From: an uncultured bacterium
GTDB lineage: Bacteria > Cyanobacteriota > Vampirovibrionia > Gastranaerophilales > Gastranaerophilaceae
Direction: 5' to 3'
Assembly: GCA_900551965.1 (NCBI GenBank)
Contig: URYF01000045.1
Span: 1 to 12,517 of the forward strand
Length of the DNA stretch: 12,517 nucleotides
The notes beneath the pieces were generated by a model that was given only the letters and a program-made list of their open reading frames with translations, did not search any database and was not told the origin of the DNA. The translations under genes were made by a program, and so were the position numbers. Positions 8,134 to 12,517 of this stretch are shown piece after piece (the stretch's first letter is position 1; each line of letters starts with the position of its first letter).

Positions 8134-8157
8134 AAATAAAAAAAAATATGCTATAAT
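8129..8157 (+). promoter_or_regulatory. Promoter for the DprA-like/HEAT/EF-hand operon
   Basis: A perfect -10 TATAAT at 8152-8157 follows TTCCCA at 8129-8134 (4 of 6 matches to the -35 consensus) with a 17-bp spacer. The expected start near 8164 gives a leader of about 44 nt before the ATG at 8208. Confidence 0.6.
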
Positions 8158-8165
8158 ACAGCATA
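8147..8165. promoter_or_regulatory. Dyad over the divergent -10 elements (candidate operator)
   Basis: TATGCT (8147-8152) and AGCATA (8160-8165) form a 6-bp inverted repeat with a 7-bp spacer. It covers the plus-strand -10 and the overlapping minus-strand -10, so a regulator bound here could affect both directions. A bound protein is inference; short AT-rich dyads also arise by chance. Confidence 0.4.
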
Positions 8166-8180
8166 GTTGAAAAATGTAAT
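8153..8180 (-). promoter_or_regulatory. Possible promoter for pcrA
   Basis: On the minus strand TATTAT (8158-8153, 5 of 6 matches) is preceded by ATTACA (8180-8175, 4 of 6) with a 16-bp spacer. A start near 8146 would give a leader of about 24 nt before the pcrA ATG. It overlaps the plus-strand -10 almost completely, so the two promoters would compete for RNA polymerase. Confidence 0.45.
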
Positions 8181-8207
8181 AAATGCAATCAGAAGGTAAA
8201 AGAAAAA

Positions 8208-8807
8208 ATGACAGAAAGTGATATGGAAATTTTATTAAGCGCAGATGAAAACAGCAATGATATTCAAAAGTCTATAGTTGTTCCTATTGATGAAGAAATG
8301 GATACTGTAAAATCAGATGCCCCTAACACAGTAGATGAATTGGCAATGGAGCTTGCTACAATTAAACAATCTGCAAAGAAAATTGCTATTATCGGAAGCC
8401 GTAATCTTCCAATCACTCATCAGCAGATGATTGAAACCCTTGCTACTGCTCTTGTTATGCAGGGTAATACAATTATAACATCAGGCGGATCTTCAGGAAC
8501 AAACGCCGCTGCTATTCGAGGTGCAATGAAGGCTAATCCGGATAAGTTATGCGTTATTCTGCCTCAAACCATCGGTCAGCAGCCTTCTGACGTTCAGGAT
8601 CAGCTTATCGGAGTTCCTAATATTATTGAACACGCAGATAGAGCCATGATGACTTTGGCTGATGCTTCAAGAGTTTGTAACAGAGAAATTATCGACGAAT
8701 GTAATCAGTTAATCTGTTTCCTTTCCCATACAAGTAAAACTCTTCATAACGCTGTTCAATATGCAGAAGAAGGTCACAAAGTTATCACTGTATTTTACTT
8801 AGATTAA
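8208..8807 (+). CDS. Short DprA/SMF-family Rossmann protein (putative recombination mediator)
   Basis: A 199-residue protein with a DprA/LOG-type Rossmann fold. Residues 1-55 are acidic and low in hydrophobics, probably flexible. The fold starts at KIAIIGSRNLP (58-68; DprA 'VAIVGTR'), continues with IITSGGSSGTNAAAIRGAM (89-107; DprA 'SGGArGID...AH'), VILPQTIGQQP (116-126), and NREIIDECNQLICF (158-171; DprA 'RNRIIA.LS'), and ends in a last strand at HKVITVFY. DprA binds ssDNA and loads RecA. Here the N-terminal SAM and C-terminal winged-helix domains of full DprA (about 300-370 residues) are absent, and the Asp of 'GID' is Asn. I recall similar short proteins annotated as DNA recombination-mediator protein A in cyanobacteria. 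A LOG-type nucleotide-processing enzyme is less likely, because the LOG motif PGGxGTxxE is not seen. It is the first gene of a tight operon and divergent from pcrA. AAGG at 8193-8196 lies 11 nt upstream of the ATG; Met6 is an alternative. Confidence 0.82.
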   Translation: MTESDMEILLSADENSNDIQKSIVVPIDEEMDTVKSDAPNTVDELAMELATIKQSAKKIAIIGSRNLPITHQQMIETLATALVMQGNTIITSGGSSGTNAAAIRGAMKANPDKLCVILPQTIGQQPSDVQDQLIGVPNIIEHADRAMMTLADASRVCNREIIDECNQLICFLSHTSKTLHNAVQYAEEGHKVITVFYLD

Positions 8808-8821
8808 TAAGGCTTTTCCTT

Positions 8822-9991
8822 ATGAGTGATAAATTGAAAAATTTAACAGGCAAAAATCCAAAAGATTTTGAACCTGCAGCTTTTAGTCTTATAAATAATT
8901 GTGATGTTGAGCTGTTTAGTGAATTGGTTTCAAAAGACGATTTTTTGTTTGATTTTGTAAAACAAAATGTATCCGATAGGCTTGCAAAAGTATGTAACAG
9001 ATCAAATTATTTGAATTTGTTAAACTTTTTAAAATATTACTCCCCATCTTATGAAGATTTTATTATTTCAGCGCTTGTGCGGTTTGCTGATGAAGATTTG
9101 ACGGATAAAATGCTTGATATATTTGAAAAGGGTACTGATGATGAAAAAACTTACTGTGCAAAATTTTTCTCATATATAAAAGATCCTTTGGCGATTGAAT
9201 TTCTAAAACAGTCAGCATACAGTGAAAACAGTTGTTTAAGTTCAAACTGTGCTTCAACTCTGGGAGTTTTGAATGAAGAAACATCTTATAATGAAGCTGT
9301 TAAAAAGCTGGAGTCGGATGACGAGTTTACTCAGCTTGACGGGGTTAAGTTCCTGGTATCATATGGTAGAAAAGATGCACTTGAACCTATTTTAATGCTA
9401 ATGAAAACATCTTCATTTGCTGAAAATATTGCAGGTGAAATTACTTATCTTTGTGATTTGTTTTCTATTTATGAAAATTCAAAAGAAGATGCTTTGTTTG
9501 TTTTTAATTCTATAATAAATGGTCTTGGTGAAATTCTGGGACTTTCACAGGTGTTTGATTTTAGGTTATATGAATTTATTGAACTGCTTGTAAAATCTGA
9601 GCCTGATTCAAAAATAGCTGTGGTTTTGGTTAATGCGCTTGATAAATTTGAAACCTTAACTGAAAATGATGAATATTTATTTGATGAATCAAAAGATACA
9701 AAACAGGAAATTCTTGATATAAAACAGCTGCTTACAACTCCGGATGTCGGAAGATTGTATAGTCTTATTGATGATGAATTGAATGCCGGCAGCTTGTTTG
9801 TTTATACAGCTTTAGATTTTACTGAAAACGATTCAAAGATTAGAGAATTGTTAGCTTCAAATAATCAGACGGTTGTATTAAAGGCTCTTGAAACTTTGAA
9901 GCAAATAGATTCTGTTACTCAAATTGACAAAGAAACAGCACTTGCATCTGTTTCAAATGAAAATATTAGAAATGTAATTATGGCAATATAG
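8822..9991 (+). CDS. HEAT-like helical-repeat protein, function unknown
   Basis: A 389-residue acidic, cytoplasmic-looking protein with no signal peptide or membrane segment. Repeating pairs of amphipathic helices run along most of its length. Examples are DEEKTYCAKFFSYIKDPLAI (about 106-125), LSSNCASTLGVLNEETSYNEA (139-159), TQLDGVKFLVSYGRKDALEP (170-189) and QTVVLKALETLKQID (349-363). The pattern 'xxAxxxLxxxxDxxAxxxL', with an aspartate between helices, is typical of HEAT or PBS-lyase-type repeats, which serve as scaffolds for protein or nucleic-acid binding. No catalytic motif is visible. The gene starts 14 nt after the DprA-like gene with AAGG 9 nt before its ATG, and ends 11 nt before the EF-hand gene, so the three are almost surely cotranscribed. 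Repeat class is moderately sure; partner and role are unknown. Confidence 0.75.
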   Translation: MSDKLKNLTGKNPKDFEPAAFSLINNCDVELFSELVSKDDFLFDFVKQNVSDRLAKVCNRSNYLNLLNFLKYYSPSYEDFIISALVRFADEDLTDKMLDIFEKGTDDEKTYCAKFFSYIKDPLAIEFLKQSAYSENSCLSSNCASTLGVLNEETSYNEAVKKLESDDEFTQLDGVKFLVSYGRKDALEPILMLMKTSSFAENIAGEITYLCDLFSIYENSKEDALFVFNSIINGLGEILGLSQVFDFRLYEFIELLVKSEPDSKIAVVLVNALDKFETLTENDEYLFDESKDTKQEILDIKQLLTTPDVGRLYSLIDDELNAGSLFVYTALDFTENDSKIRELLASNNQTVVLKALETLKQIDSVTQIDKETALASVSNENIRNVIMAI

Positions 9992-10002
9992 GAGAGTAGT
10001 TT

Positions 10003-10323
10003 ATGCGTTATATTATTACTAAAGAAAAAAATGATATTCCGAATGGTTTCCGTAATCTGACTGATGAAGAAATTGCAAAGGACTTTTTGGTACTTGATGA
10101 GGATAAAAGTTATTTTATTTCAAAAAATGAGTGGATGCTGAATTTTATTAAGTTGTTAGCGAATGATATGGAAGCTTTAGAAAAAGAAGGACCGGATATT
10201 ATCATGGCTAAAATTCAGGAATTGTCTGAAGAGTTTGACAAATATGATCTTGATAATAATAAATATATTGATTATATTGAATACAAAAATTTCTTGGCAG
10301 ATAATATTTATATTTCTGAGTAA
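10003..10323 (+). CDS. Small protein with two EF-hand calcium-binding loops
   Basis: A 106-residue protein without a signal peptide or membrane segment. Two canonical 12-residue EF-hand loops are visible: DEDKSYFISKNE at 32-43 and DLDNNKYIDYIE at 82-93. Both have Asp at loop positions 1 and 3, Ser/Asn at 5, Ile at 8 and Glu at 12, so both should bind Ca2+. They are flanked by plausible helices (EEIAKDFLVL before the first, MAKIQELSEEFDKY before the second) and separated by a charged helical linker of about 38 residues, forming a paired EF-hand unit. The name calmodulin-like would overstate it, since only one pair is present. AGGAG (9990-9994) lies 8 nt before the ATG and overlaps the stop of the HEAT-like gene, 11 nt upstream. 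It is the last gene before a strong terminator. A calcium-sensing or calcium-stabilised partner of the HEAT-like protein is a guess from context. Confidence 0.85.
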   Translation: MRYIITKEKNDIPNGFRNLTDEEIAKDFLVLDEDKSYFISKNEWMLNFIKLLANDMEALEKEGPDIIMAKIQELSEEFDKYDLDNNKYIDYIEYKNFLADNIYISE

Positions 10324-10337
10324 AAATTTTACTAAGT

Positions 10338-10372
10338 AAAAAAAGACCTCTGAATTTCAGAGGCCTTTTTTA
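10338..10372. terminator. Strong bidirectional intrinsic terminator
   Basis: CCTCTGA (10347-10353) and TCAGAGG (10357-10363) form a perfect stem with a 3-nt loop. An A-run lies on the left (10338-10344) and a T-run on the right (10366-10371), so it can end both the EF-hand operon and, on the other strand, the secD-secF operon. It lies between convergent stop codons at 10323 and 10391. Confidence 0.88.
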
Positions 10373-10390
10373 TTTATTTCTCAATTATAA

Positions 10391-11362
10391 TTATACAGCT
10401 GTTTTCGCTTTTTTCTGTCTATTTTCTTCCCAGAAATCAACAAGCATACTGCAGAAGAAAATACTTGAATATACCCCGACAATAACGCCTAACATCATTG
10501 CTAAAACGAAGTCTTTTGTTGTTACTCCGCCAAAGAAATATAGTGCTGCAAGGGTTAAGAACACTGTTAATGAAGTATTGATACTTCTTGTAAGTGTTTG
10601 GTTAACTGAAGCATCAACAATTTCTCCAAATGACATCTTTTTACCGTAATATCTAAGATTTTCTCTGATTCTGTCAAACGTTACAATTGTATCGTTAATA
10701 GAGAAACCGATAATGGTTAAAATTGCGGTAAGGAATAATCCGTCAATTTGGACATCAAAGAATATTCCAAGGATTGAGAATACCCCGGTAACGAATAATA
10801 CGTCATGAACAAGTCCTAAAATGGCTGCCAATGCGTAATCAAACTTAAATCTTAATGAGATATAAACAATCATTCCAAGCATTGCAAGTGCTAAAGCTAT
10901 CAATGACATTTTGAATAATTCATTCCCTAATGTTGGACCAACTGAACTTACTTGAATTAATTCAGCATTTTTATATTCGCTTTTTACAGCATTAGTAATC
11001 TGTTCAGCTGTGTCAGAACCTTCATCAATAAATTTTGTTCTGATTGAAATAATAGATTTAATATTATTATTTTCAGCCGTTGGTGTTACGTTAAGAATTT
11101 GGATATATGGATTTTGAATACCCGCATTATCTAAATCTTCTCTTGTTTTTGATACGGCTTCATTATTAATAGCTTCCGGAACACCGTATTGTAAAATTGT
11201 TCCACCAGTATAGTCGATACCGACTTTAACAGGGGAGTGGGTCGGGTAAGTTACCATTGAATAAATCATTGCGGCAATCCCCGGTAATAATAAGCAGGCA
11301 GACAAACACATCCAGAGGATTCTGTATTTTACTACATGCACTGTTTTATTAAAATTAAACAT
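10391..11362 (-). CDS. secF: Protein translocase subunit SecF
   Basis: Membrane subunit that, with SecD, uses the proton gradient to pull exported proteins off SecYEG on the outer face of the membrane. The 323 residues are full length for the family. TM1 is at about 14-37, followed by an external domain with the conserved GIDYTGG at 48-54. Then VSSVGPTLG (138-146) leads into five TM segments at about 150-170, 176-200, 207-226, 264-280 and 287-308. Family motifs FSINDTIVTFDRIREN (220-235) and TLTRSINTS (257-265) are intact. A basic C-terminal tail follows. GAGGT (11371-11375) lies 8 nt before the ATG. The gene starts 20 nt after the secD stop, so the pair is translated from one transcript. secD and secF are separate genes here rather than fused. 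Confidence 0.97.
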   Translation of the reverse strand: MFNFNKTVHVVKYRILWMCLSACLLLPGIAAMIYSMVTYPTHSPVKVGIDYTGGTILQYGVPEAINNEAVSKTREDLDNAGIQNPYIQILNVTPTAENNNIKSIISIRTKFIDEGSDTAEQITNAVKSEYKNAELIQVSSVGPTLGNELFKMSLIALALAMLGMIVYISLRFKFDYALAAILGLVHDVLFVTGVFSILGIFFDVQIDGLFLTAILTIIGFSINDTIVTFDRIRENLRYYGKKMSFGEIVDASVNQTLTRSINTSLTVFLTLAALYFFGGVTTKDFVLAMMLGVIVGVYSSIFFCSMLVDFWEENRQKKAKTAV

Positions 11363-11382
11363 TTTAATTTACCTCAACTTTC

Positions 11383-12517
11383 CTAGTCTAAAATACCAAA
11401 ACGTGCTTTTTCACGTTTAGTTTCTGTAGCTTCATAACCTTGACCGATTTCGTCTTTAGAAAGACCAAACAGTGCAGGATATTTCAATTCCCCTGTACCG
11501 AAGATTAAGTGCATGAAGTTTTTAGTAACTGTAATTGCTGTGAACATTGATACGATAACACCTAATGCAAGAGTTAGTGCAAATCCCTTAACTACGCTTG
11601 TACCTAAGAAATACAAAATTACACAAGCTAAAACAGTTGTCATGTTTGAGTCAAAGATACTTGTAAATGCTCTGTCAAAACCTGAGTTAATTGCTGTAAA
11701 CAGGTTTCTACCGGCTTTTAATTCTTCTTTTGTTCTTTCAAATATCAAAATATTAGCATCAACAGCCATACCTACAGATAGGATAAAACCTGCGATACCT
11801 GCAAGTGTTAATGTTACAGGAATAACTTTAAATAATGCAAATAGAATCAGTGCATAAATTACTAATGCTATATCTGCGATAAGTCCCGGTAACCTGTAGT
11901 AAAATAACATAAATATCATTACTAAACCAATACCAAGCATTCCTGCAAATTTTGATTTTTCAATACTGTCTGCACCTAATGTTGGACCAACTGTATTTTC
12001 TTGAATGATATCTGATGGTACAGGAAGAGCACCGGCATTTAATAAGTTAACCATTCTTTCTGCTTCAGCGTATGCAAAACCTGAACTTCCGCCGGAAATT
12101 TCTGCTCTGCCGCCAAAGATTACTTCTCTGATAGTCGGAGCTGAAATTTCTTCACCATCAAAGAAAATTGCCATTTGCTGACCAACAAGTTTTTGAGTTA
12201 ATTCAGCAAATTTAGTTGCACCTTTTCCATTAAAATCCAAAGATACAGTCCATTGACCTGTTTGGTCAGAACCGATTTCTGCAGATTTTAGGTCTTCCCC
12301 GGTTAACCCTGTAGGTTCCCAGAGATACATACCTTTTTCATCTCTTTTTGGCTGCTTGTTTTCATCAAACACAGGTTGTTTAAATTCTAATTGTGCAGTT
12401 TTTCCTAAAAATGCTTCAGCTTCTTTCAAATCTGTAACGTTAGGAATTTCTACAAGTAATCTTTTTTCGCCAACTTGGGCAACACTTGTTTCTGAAACTC
12501 CGAGTTTGTTTACACGG
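11383..12517 (-). CDS. secD: Protein translocase subunit SecD (5' partial)
   Basis: Partner of SecF in proton-driven protein export. The frame is open through the right edge of the window, so the N-terminal part with TM1 and the first half of the P1 domain is missing. About 377 residues are visible. They start at RVNKLGVSET, the typical SecD 'RVNxLGVSEP' region, then GEKRLLVEIPNV and LGKTAQLEF of the P1 domain. The head domain has AIFFDGEEISAPTI, and TVGPTLGADSIEKS precedes TM2. Five more TM segments follow, with the family signature GMAVDANILIFERTKEELKAG between them. The TTG at 12429 is an internal Leu, not a start, because SecD-like sequence continues upstream of it. The stop is 20 nt before secF. 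No operator or promoter is visible because the 5' end lies outside. Confidence 0.96.
   Translation of the reverse strand, partial: RVNKLGVSETSVAQVGEKRLLVEIPNVTDLKEAEAFLGKTAQLEFKQPVFDENKQPKRDEKGMYLWEPTGLTGEDLKSAEIGSDQTGQWTVSLDFNGKGATKFAELTQKLVGQQMAIFFDGEEISAPTIREVIFGGRAEISGGSSGFAYAEAERMVNLLNAGALPVPSDIIQENTVGPTLGADSIEKSKFAGMLGIGLVMIFMLFYYRLPGLIADIALVIYALILFALFKVIPVTLTLAGIAGFILSVGMAVDANILIFERTKEELKAGRNLFTAINSGFDRAFTSIFDSNMTTVLACVILYFLGTSVVKGFALTLALGVIVSMFTAITVTKNFMHLIFGTGELKYPALFGLSKDEIGQGYEATETKREKARFGILD

Noticed and set aside
8123..8188. Hydrophobic 22-residue N-terminal extension of pcrA, resembling a membrane anchor
   Set aside because: These codons coincide with the promoter, the dyad and the Shine-Dalgarno. 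The family N-terminus starts at MENLLENLNKEQ, so the extension is chance open frame.
8801..8821. Hairpin-like AAGG...CCTT between the DprA-like and HEAT-like genes
   Set aside because: AAGG with CCTT gives only 4 bp and has no T-run. AAGG works better as the ribosome-binding site of the downstream gene, so it is not a terminator.
290..12400. Many open frames of 60-115 codons on the opposite strand or in other frames of gyrA, priA, pcrA, the HEAT-like gene and secD
   Set aside because: They lie wholly inside strongly supported genes, lack ribosome sites and family motifs, and are expected by chance.
12427..12429. TTG at 12429 as the secD start
   Set aside because: In-frame SecD-like residues (RVNKLGVSE, GEKRLLVEIP) continue upstream to the edge of the window.
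1..12517. Mobile elements, CRISPR array, tRNA or rRNA, prophage or defence genes
   Set aside because: No transposase, integrase, regularly spaced repeats, cloverleaf or defence-nuclease motif was found on either strand. Composition looks even across the window.

Overview
This AT-rich window is ordinary bacterial chromosome: replication, repair and protein-export genes plus a small accessory cluster. There are no mobile elements, RNA genes or CRISPR arrays. The DNA gyrase A C-terminal domain carries a cyanobacterial-style box (QNRATRGKSG) in place of the proteobacterial QRRGGKG. Together with the low GC, the short DprA-like protein and separate secD and secF genes, this suggests a non-photosynthetic relative of Cyanobacteria (Melainabacteria/Vampirovibrionia, Gastranaerophilales-like, often from gut). 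The assignment is an inference from remembered family sequences, not a search.

Layout. (1) Positions 1-2905, plus strand: the 3' part of gyrA, its start lying off the left edge, then 16 nt later a small secreted cysteine-containing protein of unknown function. A bidirectional terminator near 2911-2943 separates this pair from the convergent block. (2) Positions 2942-8122, minus strand: pcrA/uvrD, then a PC4-like ssDNA-binding protein, then priA. All three are closely spaced and concern single-stranded DNA and fork repair. (3) Positions 8123-8207: a compact divergent promoter region with a dyad across overlapping -10 elements. (4) Positions 8208-10323, plus strand: a tight three-gene operon (gaps 14 and 11 nt) encoding a minimal DprA-fold protein, a HEAT-like helical-repeat protein and a small protein with two canonical EF-hand loops. 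A strong bidirectional terminator follows near 10338-10372. (5) Positions 10391-12517, minus strand: secF and most of secD (5' end off the right edge), the membrane partners of the Sec translocon.

How the genes fit together: gyrase controls supercoiling, and PcrA, PC4-like protein and PriA handle ssDNA, displace RecA or RNA polymerase and restart forks. The DprA-like protein is divergently transcribed from pcrA and may share its control region, so it may also act on DNA. SecD and SecF assist export of proteins such as the signal-peptide-bearing product next to gyrA. The least explained parts are the DprA-like/HEAT/EF-hand operon and a long inverted repeat that would bury the priA ribosome-binding site. 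No gene-free stretch exceeds about 100 bases.
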